Positions 54,380-64,000 of a stretch of 64,000 nucleotides of DNA are shown one piece after another. A program made the position numbers and the translations under genes. Numbering within the stretch: the first letter of the stretch is position 1; every line of letters starts with the position of its first letter. The stretch is from Tretioscincus oriximinensis (lineage: Eukaryota > Chordata > Lepidosauria > Squamata > Gymnophthalmidae), in NCBI GenBank assembly GCA_022410635.1, contig JAJVDF010000190.1:1535290-1599289 (forward strand), given 5' to 3'. The notes beneath the pieces were generated by a model. The model searched no databases and had not been told where the DNA came from. It saw only the letters and a list, made by a program, of their open reading frames with translations.

Positions 54380-54808
54380 TGATATAGGCCATTTTATATC
54401 ATAATTCATATGCTAGGCTTTGATTTAACTAGAGGCCCATTTCTGTGTTGATTTCTGGAGTTGCTGAAATTATTGGGTCATGTTAACCTCTGCTGCGAGA
54501 TCAATCTTTAACCTCATAGCAAATAGTGATTATTTACATGGCTTCTGTTTGAATAGGCCTCTGTGTGAGTTAGGAAGATCCAATGTGATTTAAGGGTAGT
54601 TGCTAATAATTAATAATGTTGTATACCTTATGATACCTGTAATATTGCTGCATCTGCATTTAAAATTGTATAAAAGAAAAATTATTATGAATAGAAAACA
54701 CACAGCAGGGAGGGAAAACAGAGATGGCTGTGTCATGTATACATACTAATAAAACCATGTTTGTTTGAGAAAATAACTTTGCTTCTGTCCCAATTTTTTC
54801 CCACTACA
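54380..54808 (+). mobile_element. Solo LTR (429 bp) with CATG target duplication
   Basis: Starts TGATATAGGCC and ends CCCACTACA, so it has TG...CA termini. CATG occurs directly before (54376-54379) and after (54809-54812), and excision restores family F. Inside are TATAAAAG at 54669 and AATAAAA at 54748, a sensible U3-R-U5 layout. A 4 bp duplication fits retrovirus-like or gypsy elements. No internal genes remain. Confidence 0.75.
54669..54676 (+). promoter_or_regulatory. TATA box of the solo LTR
   Basis: TATAAAAG about 80 bp before the AATAAA signal, as in an LTR U3/R boundary. Confidence 0.5.
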
Positions 54809-55167
54809 CATGTGCTGTAGTCTTCCTCGTCGTGCTCTGTTTGAGGTAGAAATATGCTGTGTGCACCCAGCCCCGTTTGCTTTTCCCCTCTCAGTCAGAA
54901 TGCAGACAGTGTGGATGAATTGGGAGTTGCTGTAACTCTGGCTGTCTCCCTACAATGAATTCTTACCAACAAGAATTGGTAACTGACATCAAGTAGAATC
55001 CATCCTACATTTCATACATGTTCAGTGATCCACTTGCTAAAACGTAGTCTCGAATCTTCCAACCACCACTGTTTGTCCGATTTCATACCAGACTTCTATA
55101 AAATCTGATCAATAGCCTTCGTAGGGCATTTAGCAATGTAGATATGGTAAATCTCGTGAGACTTCAA

Positions 55168-55360
55168 GGCCTACATGAAAAAGTTAATTGGCTCCCGGCT
55201 TGCAGAGAATGTTAGGAATTGTAGTAAGGCAAGTGCAGCAATGACTTATGAGGCTTGTCATGTGACAAGAGTGGAAGGCAATGTAATGAAACAGTGTGAA
55301 AAGTTGAAGTCGGGTGAGGCGAAATCATGAACGTGGGTATCCAATCACAAATGAGGATGG
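55168..55360 (-). repeat. Family I fragment, reversed
   Basis: GAGAATGTTAGGAATTGTAG, GCAGCAATGACTTATGAGG, CTTGTCATGTGACAAGAG and GGCAATGTAATG are complements of the 57.9 kb blocks in reverse order. Confidence 0.55.
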
Positions 55361-55676
55361 GTGAGAAGTATTCAAAGGGGCTGAGAGAAGTCCATAGCCT
55401 GGGACTGGAAGAATGACCTCTGGTGAAAAAAAGCCAAATAGTTTGTGAGGACAAAAAGTCTAAAAAGAGGCCATTTATATGTGGGCAGCCAGAATTTTGA
55501 ACTCAGATAAAATTCAGTTCCCTTCTTTTTTCAAACCAGACTAGGACCTGGTTGTGGGAACAGAACCAGGTTGTGGTTAGTAGAAGAGGTAATAGCAGAG
55601 ATATGAGATTCTAGATCCGTCTTGATATTTTAACCATCGTAGCCTTCTATTCTTCATCTTTCTAATACAGTTTTTA
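55361..55676. other. No gene or repeat recognised
   Basis: Unassigned; the AGACTAGGACCTGGTTGTGG / ACCAGGTTGTGG echo near 55545-55575 is a short local duplication. Confidence 0.4.
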
Positions 55677-55815
55677 TTTTAGAGAAATAGCCGTGTTAGT
55701 CTAGCAGAAAGTCCAGCAAAGGGGCTAGCAGCACTTTGAGACTAACTTGAGAAAAGTGGTTGGCATAAGCTTTCGTAGACAGGTCTACTTCTTCAGATGC
55801 TGAGGGACTAATGCC
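55677..55815 (+). repeat. Family N interspersed repeat (AGCCGTGTTAGTCT type)
   Basis: AGAAATAGCCGTGTTAGTCT opens it, followed by AGTCCAGCAAAGGGGCTAG, GAGACTAAC, GCATAAGCTTTCGTAGAC and CTTCTTCAGATGCTGAG. I know this sequence type as widespread in reptile genomes but cannot name its class from memory. A reversed copy is at 61985. Confidence 0.65.
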
Positions 55816-55887
55816 AGGGTCAGGTATTTATAGGGAAATGTGTATGGGAGAAGACAAAGCATATGCAACTGTAGGGAGGTGTTGAAT

Positions 55888-55946
55888 AGCAGGTAAATAG
55901 CAGGAACTAATCTCCTTAAAAAGACAGGTAAATAGCAGGAACTAAT
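55888..55946. repeat. Short tandem duplication
   Basis: AGGTAAATAGCAGGAACTAA occurs twice about 35 bp apart. Confidence 0.85.
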
Positions 55947-56339
55947 CCTCTTATGTAAAAAGTGCCTGGGGCAACAAGGTGCAATGTCTGGTAGAGAATC
56001 AATCAAATAGTTTTTAGTTTCTTTCTTTCCCTCTTCTGTAGAAACGTTCAGCTTCTGTTTATATTGTCAGTTTTTTTTTCTCCTGTCAGATTTATGATAT
56101 TAGATTACTGCTTGTTTTTAATCTATCACATAGTGGGTGGGAACTATAAATAGTATAAGCAAGAACATGGCTGTTGTCTCAGTTATACACATGATTAGTG
56201 AACATCAAGCTAAATTCATTATATTAGATTTAATTTAATTTTAGCCATGTAAATGTTCTGAGAGAGAACAGAGAAAATGTAATTTAAATACTTGCACATA
56301 AACTACATTTATATATAAAGTCAGGCTGAGACTACCCTT

Positions 56340-56341
56340 CT

Positions 56342-56387
<46 letters not shown>

Positions 56388-56512
56388 TAGATGGTTGGAT
56401 GGGTGGATCATCTAGATAGATACCCAGCTAGCTAGCTAGCTAGCTAGATGTTGGATGCATGAGTAGAGAGAGAGAAAGAGAGATAAATAGAGACAGACGC
56501 ACACACTGATAC

Positions 56513-56562
<50 letters not shown>
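56340..56562. repeat. (ACAG)n / (GCTA)n / (ACAG)n compound microsatellite
   Basis: ACAG units at 56343-56388, GCTA units near 56427-56447, GAGA units near 56465-56480 and ACAG units at 56513-56562, which abut the next LTR. Confidence 0.95.
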
Positions 56563-56884
56563 TGTTAGGTCCCCCAGTCCTATGTTTTTGTTGTATCCCT
56601 GCTCTACCCTCTTCTCTGGTTTTTGAATTACTTTACCCNCCGGCGGGAACCCTGTTAGTGGGAAAGTTAGCTGCTCTCATTGGTCTGTGGCCTCACATAG
56701 GTGGAGCTACAGTCTTGCTTATAATCCAGCTTCTCCTTTCGCTTTCCGTTCTACCTCTTTAGTTACTGCCGAAGTTAACTTCTGACTTCTGGTCTTATTT
56801 CTGGACTTATTTCTTTCAATAAATATTCTTCAACAAGATTGCCTACCTTGTCATTCCTGGATTTGAAGCTCTACATTCCTAACA
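56563..56884 (+). mobile_element. Solo LTR (322 bp) inside a microsatellite
   Basis: Termini TGTTAGG and CCTAACA are perfect 7 bp inverted repeats. TTATAATCC (about 56719) serves as TATA region and TTTCAATAAATATTC carries AATAAA at about 56818, giving an ordered U3-R-U5. TGTTA...TAACA ends are common in Ty1/copia LTRs. GACA repeats precede and GATA repeats follow, so the target duplication is blurred. Confidence 0.75.
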
Positions 56885-56899
56885 GATAGATAGATAGAT
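56885..56899. repeat. (GATA)n remnant right of the LTR
   Basis: GATAGATAGATAGATC, the right half of the split microsatellite. Confidence 0.8.
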
Positions 56900-57017
56900 C
56901 TTTTCCCTTCCCCTCCCATCCCCAAATGATAGGAATTATATGCACAGAATTTTCATTGGAGAAGAGCAAATTCTCAACTGGAGTGATCCACTTGTCCCAT
57001 ACAAGGCCATCCACACT

Positions 57018-57130
57018 TCAGAGAGCCACTTTGGTGTAATGGTTGGTCTCTTATCTGACTGTCTCTTGGTCCCAAGCTCCTCCATAAAGCCAGCTGACTG
57101 ACCTTGGGTCCCACTATGCTCAAGGTCAGT
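57018..57130 (+). mobile_element. tRNA-derived SINE, family 2, partial
   Basis: GAGAGCCACTTTGGTGTAATGG, split as GAGAGCCACTTTGG and TGTAATGG, then CCAAGCTCCTCCATAAAGCC and TGACCTTGGGTCCC. Stops in mid body. Confidence 0.7.
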
Positions 57131-57787
57131 TTTTGTTGTTTTTGAAGGTGAGAAATCGGAAAGTGGCTGCTGGGTTGTTGTTGACAATGGGCCCTCGGTT
57201 TAGTGTGGCCAACCATCTACTGATAGAAGGTTTGAAGTTCAGTCTCCAGCATCTCTCTAGAATAAGGCAACTAGCTGACTATTTCCAAACAAGAATTCTC
57301 CAGTATTTCATTCTGCTAGATTCAGAGCATTTTACATGAATTGTCAAAAGAGCACGCGGCAAGGAGAGAGCTGCCTGTCACGTCTCCTGTCTGCATATTG
57401 CATTTCAAGCTTGGCCCAGCATTATCGTTATGTGATCTAACTGTAATTTAAATTTCACCTAGTAAAATCTCCCAGCTAGGCTGGCATCATTCTTGGATGA
57501 TTACCTTTAATAGTGCAAAGGGCCATCTGTGCCTTGTTGGCTGAAAGAGACCATAATGGCCAACAGCTACATAATGCATTTTATGGAACATGACTTTGAA
57601 ATCAGTCTAGGAAATAGGAAACGCAGCGAATTCGAATGTTTTACGCTTAAAACTGAATGGTCAGAATTCACATGAAGGAGCAGAGATGGAAAGAAGATCT
57701 TTTCTGCAGTGGAACAAATCCCAGAATAAAGACAACAATCTCCATTTTAGTGCGGACTAGGTCAACCCACAGACAAGTGTTACTTAG
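57131..57787. other. No gene or repeat recognised
   Basis: Unassigned; no recurrent block. Confidence 0.45.
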
Positions 57788-58192
57788 GCTGCTTTCTCAT
57801 TAGCAACTTAATATTGCTATTTTTTATTAAATCTGAAAAAAAAACCCACATCTGTAAGTATGTCTCCATTCACCTCCAATTTTCCTCACTGCTTCTTGTT
57901 TCTCCATTACATTGTTCCTGCTAACCTTGTGACATCACATGCCCTTAAGTCATTGGTGCACTTATTTTACTACAATTCCCAGCATTCTCGGCGAGCTAAG
58001 GGCCAATGAGCTTTTTACAGCTAGCCTAAATGCACATCACAATCTTTCACATTTAAAAGAAATCTGCTGCTGAATCAAGAAAAACGAGCTGCCAGGAAAA
58101 CAGCCTACAAACCTTGTAATTGAGTAGATCACTGAAACTCTACATGATATTGCTGCCGACTCGCCGAATATCCTTAATGAGGATGCAGCATG
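57788..58192 (+). mobile_element. Family I DNA element, complete (about 400 bp)
   Basis: GGCTGCTTTCTCATTAGC at the left and CTTAATGAGGATGCAGC at the right are imperfect inverted repeats. This copy defines the block order used to recognise fragments at 24.6, 38.2, 41.3, 55.2 and 60.7 kb: TATGTCTCCATTCACC, GTGACATCACATGCCC, TTTTACTACAATTCCC, GGGCCAATGAGC, TCTGCTGCTGAATC. Non-coding. Confidence 0.7.
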
Positions 58193-58814
58193 AATGTTCA
58201 AACAGAAAAGTAGTGGCCATTGGTCAGAATTTGTGGAACATTGTAGAAGAGGCCAATTAAGGGCAAACATTGGTTGAAGAGCCCAGTATAAAAGGATGAT
58301 ATTTCGATCAGCCAACTGTTCCAGTTGTGTTTATGCTGCTAAACATAGATCTGATTAATAAATCACTTTCTCAGGACTTTCTCAGAATGATGGAGGTTAT
58401 GGCAAGTTTCACAGTAGCTTTGCCCTATTCCTGGTATGATCTGTGGGATTAGTCTCTGTGGCATGTGTTATCTGAACTGTGCAGAAGTTAGTTTAGACTC
58501 CTCCCAAATGATGCTCCATTCAAGGCGTTGGAGTTGACTTTTCTTCCAATTCGGCACAGAAGCAGCAGGATAATGACAAATAGATGCAATTTTGTGCTGG
58601 CCTTCCTGCCCTCTAGATTGTTTACAAAGGTCCTTTGTTAGACTAACAGAGCTATTTCTTTGGAATCCATTGTATACAAACTATCTAACACAGGATAATT
58701 TACAGAAAAAAGAAATGCCAAATTTAGAAATTAACCAACAGTTTGCTAACTGTAGGTTGTAATGAATTCTTCTATTTGTGTACTGAAATCTTCTACTGTA
58801 GTAATCTTGCATGG
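58193..58814. other. No gene or repeat recognised
   Basis: Unassigned sequence with frames under 60 codons. Confidence 0.45.
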
Positions 58815-59105
58815 TTTCTTAAGGTTAAGAGCTTCAGTGTTTCAACAGAGATAGCATTTGGAGCCCATGTGTCAGGCATGGAGTGGGGTGAGCACCCTCT
58901 ACTGACCTCAGGTTCAGGCAACCTAGCTGTTCAAAAGCAAATAATTTTTCAAGTAGATTATTGGGTATCACCACAGCATGGTGAGGAAGATAAAATGAAA
59001 TATAATTCTTTGGGCGAAAACTAATCTTGTAAGCTGTTATGAAACTTAACAGTGGGGTATAAAAAACAGATTCTTCTTCTCCTCCTCCTGCTCCTCTTTC
59101 TTCAT
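58815..59105 (+). mobile_element. tRNA-derived SINE, family 1, old copy
   Basis: TTTGGAGCCCATGTGTCAGG, GGGGTGAGCACCCTC, CAAGTAGATTATTGGGTA, TAATCTTGTAAGCTG, AGTGGGGTATAAAAAAC, then a TTCTTCTTCTCC tail. The head is eroded. Confidence 0.7.
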
Positions 59106-59844
59106 ACATCTTTTCTAAAGTTTATCTGGTTTCTGCCGTTGTCCTGAGTGTTCAGCTTAATTAAGATGTACAGTCAGTTAGAGAAACAGAGACGTTAGAA
59201 GTGTTTTGTTCATCTATTGTTGGTTTACTTTCTAAATTGCAGGTTTTGTTGATGCCTTTGGCTCTCTGCATTTTAGAAATAAAAACACATATTTTTGGTT
59301 GCTGCAAATCAATAAGCAGCAAATGCCAAGGTACTCATTTTATATTGGTGGTCCAAGGAAAATTGATTACATGGAAAATAAGAAAGACTCTGCAGCACGT
59401 TTGGAGGTCTATGATTATACTTTGGCTTCAGCCAAACTTTGTTCCTTCTGGGAAGTTGACTGTAACTGGAAATTGCAAATTTGTAGTTGACATGGAGATG
59501 TAGCAGCTATCAGATATTGACCTCCAAGGTTGACGTGGCTCTTGCGACAGCATCAGGTTGAGAAATCTCGCACTGACTGTTTAGCCATGTGTGGAATATG
59601 ACCATAGATTGGTTGGCAATAACTGTGCCTTTGAAATAAAATGAAACAAAGTACATTTATCCACATGCTAGGGGAATGTGTAGGGGTCCATGTACTGTAT
59701 TACGATATAGAATGAGAATAAGTTAAGCATGTTTAATGCAAGACGTAATGTGCCAATCTTTCTATTCAGTGAGATGATAATTGACTGAAGCGATAATTGG
59801 ATTGGGATAGAAAAATAAGAATAAATGGACACTTTCAAATCGGC
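59106..59844. other. No gene or repeat recognised
   Basis: The 100-codon frame at 59201-59503 overlaps a second open frame and shows no domain. Confidence 0.4.
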
Positions 59845-60240
59845 AACGTTATTTCTTACACCAATTAGTGGTGGATTATTTGGATAGTAAAGAAAATGTC
59901 AACAAGGAAAACCGGAATAAATGGATGGGAGATTGGTCAAAGCTCGCCAATGAAATAAATGGGGGAGGGAGGGAACATGAACTACTGAATGTCATAAAAT
60001 TGAACCTAAAAGCATAAATTATGTACATAGATATATATTTATCCTTTTTCTTCTAAGGGGGAGGGGGCAATTAAGATACAAGTTGCTTACACTGAACAGA
60101 AGATGTACAAGAGGCTTATATTGAATGGATATAATGGATGTAATAACAAATGTATCTTGCAAAATAACATGTATTTATATCTTTGGATATAATTTAAGTC
60201 AATAAAATAAAATAAAAATAATAAAAGAAATGAAATGAAA
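59845..60240 (+). mobile_element. Second L1-like 3' end
   Basis: W-rich coding-like codons (NKWMGDWSKLANEIN near 59920), then G-runs GGGGGAGGGAGGG (59959-59971) and GGGGGAGGGGGC (60058-60069), an AT-rich 3'UTR and an AATAAAATAAAATAAAAATA tail. The layout matches the L1 end at 1-750 but the sequence is a different, older subfamily. Confidence 0.5.
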
Positions 60241-60655
60241 TGAGATGAAAGTGGCTTACCTTAGAGTTGAACCTCATTGAATTCATAAAAGCCTAGGAAG
60301 ACCTTTCTCCAAATCCTTTGTGATGGTTATGGCTATAAAAGTTGGCTTGACCATCAAAATTTCACAAAGAGCCTATAATAGGTCCTCACTCAAATTACAA
60401 CCACTTTCTGGTAAATTTATGACTATGATCATTTAAAGTGACTCTAAATTATTGCTGCAGTCCCACATTGATGCAAATTAGCTATGGAATGTTTTATGGA
60501 TGCTTCAGATCACCATTGCGACAATGACAACATTTTATGGTCATAACAAGAAATACTATGTTTCCATTAAAAAATTTAAAGGGTACAATCACAACAAACA
60601 TGGACTGTTTTGCTGAATAGTTTACAAATAGGGCACTGGGGTCCCCCTCCACGTT
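60241..60655. other. No gene or repeat recognised
   Basis: Unassigned sequence between the L1 tail and the family I copy. Confidence 0.4.
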
Positions 60656-61508
60656 CTGTTTTATTCCAGAATTTCCTCTAAATCTGGAATAACACATTTA
60701 TGATTGCCTGACCACTCCCATGCCGTTTCCTGTCTTCCCATTACATTTCCTTGTATTCTTGGCATTCCCCATAAGTCATTGCTGTGCTTTTCTTATTTCA
60801 ATTCCCAGCATTCTCTGTGAGCCAAGAGCCAATGAACTTTTACAACTAACCTCAAGAGCTGGATCTTGGGCAGCGGCTACAAGGGCTAAAGCCCTGGACA
60901 GCAGGTTGATGGCCGTTTATTGGGGTGGCAAATTGCCGGCCATTTAAATTTAAATTTCTCCCAGTTGTGTATACTGGGCATGTCCCAATATCAGCAGACA
61001 TGTACTACACATATCCCAGACACCACCACGAGCTGCCTCCATGCACCATTGTATTGTTCCTCTGCTGCTCTACGTGTGCTGCCACCTGTCTGTCTGTCTG
61101 CTGCTTTGCCTGTCTGCCCCAGGCTGCTACCGTAGCCCCTGCATAGGCAGCTGAGAGTGGGAGACAGAGGGCATAGAGCAAATGATGTCACTTAATGGCA
61201 CCTGGAGTGACATCACTTCCACCCCAGAAGTGATATCACTTCCTGCCCCACCTGGAAGAGTTTGGGGGAGCAGAAAAATGTTTGTAACCCAGGGGTGTCA
61301 TATACCCTAAATCCGGCCCTGGTCATGAGATTTACCATTTCCCCACAATGGAAGGCCCTACAAGGCTTTTTAGGAAATTTTTAGGAAAAACTGGGAGCAA
61401 AAGCTTTTTTAACGAGTGAATTGCTGAACTTGCATGAACTTGTGGGGCAAAGTCAGCCTGATGTAAGTACAATAACTGTAAAAATTCTTCATGAGGATGC
61501 AGCCTGGT
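60656..61508 (+). mobile_element. Family I element, interrupted by another repeat
   Basis: Left blocks CCATAAGTCATTGCTGTGC, TTCAATTCCCAGCATTCTC and AGAGCCAATGAAC stop near 60857. The right terminal part (GAGTGAATTGCTGAAC, TCATGAGGATGCAGCC) resumes near 61330. Confidence 0.55.
60858..61326. repeat. CRE-motif repeat nested in family I
   Basis: From GAGCTGGATCTTGGGC to AAATCCGGCCCTGG. It contains GGCAAATTGCCGGCC, GTCTGTCTGTCTG, and at 61183-61236 GATGTCACTT, GTGACATCACTTCC and AAGTGATATCACTTCC. Class unknown. Confidence 0.4.
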
Positions 61509-61984
61509 TCAGTTCAACTAAATTTTTGAATATTCAGTTGTTCAAATATTTTAAAATTCAAGTGAGTCTAACCAGCCTCCCACTTGGCCATATGGCCACT
61601 GCCTGTCTTGTTGTACTTTCAAGGGAGAGAGGGCAGCATGATCATGAGGCCTCCTTAATTGGTTCTTGCTGGGATGTTCCAACATCTTCATTCTTCAGCC
61701 ATACAGTCTATAGGTGTTTTTGCTAGGTTTCAACATGTATCAGTAGTTAACGTGTGAGAATCAGCAATTTCCCAATTGCTGATATTTTCCAACATCCTAG
61801 TGAAACGCCCCTTATTCCCTTCTAAGCCTTTGTGTGTACTGGATACAATCTCATACTCTTCCTGCTTTATCCCCCACTGAGCATGCTCAGGAGTACATCC
61901 TGGGTACTCAGCTCTATGATCCCGTTAACTTGTCTCTCTTTTCTATGATCCTGGGAGCTCATTTCTCTGTTCTGTTCAAAGTAC
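61509..61984. other. No gene recognised; holds a CTGAGCATGCTCAG palindrome
   Basis: The palindrome is at 61877-61890; otherwise unassigned. Confidence 0.45.
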
Positions 61985-62125
61985 AGCAAAGGGGCTAGTA
62001 GCTGAAGAAGCAGACATGTCTACCAAAGCTTCTGCCACCCACTTTTCTCCTGTTAGTCTCTAAGTGCTACCAGCCCCTTTGCTGGACTTTCTACTAGACT
62101 AACACGGCTATTTCTGTTTAAAGGC
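61985..62125 (-). repeat. Family N interspersed repeat, reversed
   Basis: It ends AGACTAACACGGCTATTTCT, the complement of the 55.68 kb start. AGCCCCTTTGCTGGACTTTC is also conserved. Confidence 0.65.
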
Positions 62126-62847
62126 TTGTTTGCGATGGGAGGAAGGTAAGTTTGGTGTTACTTGTGAATGAGTTCTTCTGAACATAATGCAATTGGTTTT
62201 TTAGCATGTGGAAAGGGCCTACATTTATAAAAGAGATGATATTCTACCTCCCCAAGCATCCTGTATAAAGTAAATGTCAGCTTTAGAATTAAATTCTAAA
62301 AAAAAAAAGTGGAAAAACATATTTTTGAGGGTTTTTTTTNNAAAAAAACCTGCAATATTGATTTTCTTTCTCTCTACTGAGTTTTTTAAAGTTTTTTTTC
62401 CTAAGTAGGCTATGCAGGAAGCAATTTGAAATGAAAGCTTAAAAAATTCTCCTGGGTATTAACTATTCTCAGATCAATCCCTACCCACCAGGAATATAAT
62501 ATCTGAAGTAAAACTGCATAGAAACTCCTTGGAGCCATATAATTCTCTTATGAATTCTACAGAATCATTTTGAGAAAAAAGAAATGGAAAAAGAATAATT
62601 GTCAGCTGGGAACAAGTGTATTTAACAGGAAAATAAATGTTACCTTTTTAATGCAAGCTTTGGCAATGGTATCATCAAACACAACAAGGTAAAAGTGACA
62701 GTTGCTCAGTAGTAGACAAAAACTGTTTCAGAAAGAAGAAGTGTCAGGGTTACGAAAGGGTTAACCTTTTTGCTTTCGCTTTTGACTTGCCACTTTCCTG
62801 TGTTGTTTCGCACCGAGCCAACTTTGCATCTATTGGATGTGATTCAA
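62126..62847. other. No gene or repeat recognised
   Basis: Two Ns at 62340-62341 between a T-run and an A-run, a likely sequencing difficulty. Confidence 0.45.
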
Positions 62848-63075
62848 TATTGTCTGGTAGACTCCTAGTTCAGTTCCACATTCCTACATGAAGGTAGCTG
62901 GGCAGCCTTGAACTAGCTCGATGCTCTCCCAGCCCCACCTACTTCTCAAGGTGTCTGTTGTGAAGAAAAGAACAGAATATCATGTAAGCAGCTTTGGATA
63001 CAAAAAAGCAGGGTATAAAAACCAACTAATGCGCCTCTTTCTCCTCCTCCTTTTTCTCCTCCGTCTTCTTATTGG
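62848..63075 (+). mobile_element. tRNA-derived SINE, family 2, with family-1-type tail
   Basis: ATTGTCTGGTAGACTCC, AGTTCAGTTCC (B box), GTAGCTGGGCAGCC, CCCACCTACTTCTCAAGG, GAAGAAAAGAACAGAATATC, GTAAGCAGCTTTGG, GCAGGGTATAAAAACC and a CTCCTCC tail. Confidence 0.8.
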
Positions 63076-63421
63076 TTACTTATGGAGAATTTCCATTAAG
63101 CTGGCAAAGAATCAGGGCTTAATACTGAATGTCTCTTTTCATCTCCACAATCTGCATTTTTTTTAATCTACTGCAGATCAACATGCGACTCAAGGAGTTT
63201 AAGTGGAGTCTTCTATTTGTTGCCCTACCACTCCCTTACCTCCTCAGAAGACAAGATTGGAAGCTAAGTACAATACTGACACATAACCAGAGTATAAAAA
63301 TGCAGCCTCTCTTAACTATGGCAGCCAGTTGCTCATGGAAACCTGCAAACAGGACAGCAGTATATCTTTAGCCTGCTTGTACATTTCCCAGCATCAGACC
63401 TTTAGAGGAATACCATTCCCT

Positions 63422-63564
63422 GGTCCTGTCTCCACCTAGCCTTATTATTGGCTATATCTCACAATAGGAGCCTGTCATCTGCATGCTAGTGTAGGCTATG
63501 GCGTGTGGACGGCCAAACTGCACTGAGATATGATCCAGAATAAGGCTCAGTGGGAACAGGGACC
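63422..63564. mobile_element. Family E MITE, complete (143 bp)
   Basis: GGTCCTGTCTCCACCTAGCC and, inverted, GGCTCAGTGGGAACAGGGACC (blocks GGCTCAGTGGG and AACAGGGACC). Inner blocks TTATTATTGGCTATATCTCA and TGAGATATGATCCAGAATAA also pair. Non-coding. Confidence 0.75.
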
Positions 63565-63872
63565 CTGTGAGTTCCTCCTGAACTCCCCCTGGAGCCTGTT
63601 TTTACTCAGGGTAAACTTTATAGAAGAAAGAGATTTGTGGTAGAAGTGGTCCACACAGCAAATGCAAAACACAGGCTAAATAGACTATGACAGAAGGAAA
63701 AAATCTTACCGAAATCTTGGAGTTGCCTCTTCTCACCTCTGCTGGATAGCAGAGCGAAAACACAAAGCAAGCCTGGGCCCAATCTGCCACTTGCTCTCAT
63801 ACTAGATCTGACAGTGAAATATCTGGAACTCACAAGCATCTGCTTCACACTCTTGCAGAGTTCTGGATATTG
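63565..63872. other. No gene or repeat recognised
   Basis: Unassigned sequence between family E and the last SINE. Confidence 0.4.
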
Positions 63873-64000
63873 TGAGGCACGAATGGCGCAGTCGTTAAGA
63901 GTCGGTCTCTCTGTGAGACATCTGTTTTTGAAGCCCTGTGCCAGTCATGGAGAGGGGTGTTTGCCTCTACCATCCTCAGCGCTAGCTAGCGCAGGCTGCA
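63873..64000 (+). mobile_element. tRNA-derived SINE, family 1, head only (window end)
   Basis: GAGGCACGAATGGCGCAGTC and TTAAGAG form a clear A-box region. TTTTTGAAGCCC is the B-box region, then ATGGAGAGGGGTG and GCTAGC. It is cut by the window end. A real tRNA gene is unlikely because the acceptor stem cannot pair and the SINE body follows. Confidence 0.75.

Larger units (their letters stand above)
54028..54872 (+). mobile_element. Family F MITE, copy 3, split by a solo LTR
   Basis: Left end GGGCCACGTGCACACCACG, right end TGCTGTGTGCACCCAGCCC, inverted. The left part follows 11951 to GCTTAACCCATG. The element resumes after the LTR with TGTGCTGTAGTCTTCC, complementary to the 50.57 kb sequence. 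Confidence 0.75.

Noticed and set aside
63873..63960. Possible functional tRNA gene
   Set aside because: A- and B-box-like blocks are present, but the acceptor stem does not pair and the sequence continues as the SINE body.

Overview
This 64 kb window looks like vertebrate, most probably squamate reptile (lizard or snake), intergenic or intronic DNA. The evidence is its repeat content: a Bov-B (RTE) LINE 3' end, many CR1 3' ends with a TTCTTATG octamer tail, L2-like LINE ends, L1 ends, two tRNA-derived SINE families of the Sauria/Squam style, a decayed Ty1/copia element and several MITE-like families. A gecko is possible from the TTC-rich SINE tails, but the sequence does not prove it. I found no convincing host protein-coding gene, rRNA gene or functional tRNA gene. 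Long open frames over AAT, GAA or polypyrimidine tracts are low-complexity artefacts. Scattered N bases and a 190-base N gap mark a draft assembly. || Layout. 0-9 kb: an L1 ORF2 end abuts a TIR element, followed by a SINE, an AAT microsatellite, two copies of a hairpin-headed repeat (family B), a CR1 tail and an L2-like end. 9-24 kb: CR1 tails, MITE-like families D, F and G (G includes a 192 bp near-perfect palindrome at 13.7 kb), a GC-rich module at 14.5-15.2 kb, and a Ty1/copia RT/RNase H remnant with its 3' LTR start at 17.0-18.6 kb. 24-38 kb: an LTR-like block, a GAA tract of about 425 bp between two retroposon tails, CR1 and L2-like LINEs (one L2-like copy split by CR1), and a Bov-B end split by a hAT-like element. 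38-52 kb: families I, E, F and L, including a 322 bp foldback at 43.0-43.35 kb, plus several SINEs. 52-64 kb: a gapped CR1, a family F element split by a solo LTR with a 4 bp target duplication, a second solo LTR inside a GACA/GATA microsatellite, a second L1 end, families I and E, and a SINE cut by the window end. || The parts do not form a pathway. They record successive insertions. Nested pairs give relative ages: hAT-like after Bov-B, CR1 after L2-like, solo LTR after family F, and probably L1 after family G. Family letters B to N are my own labels for sequences that recur in the window. No database search was possible, so family assignments rest on recognised protein motifs, termini and tails.
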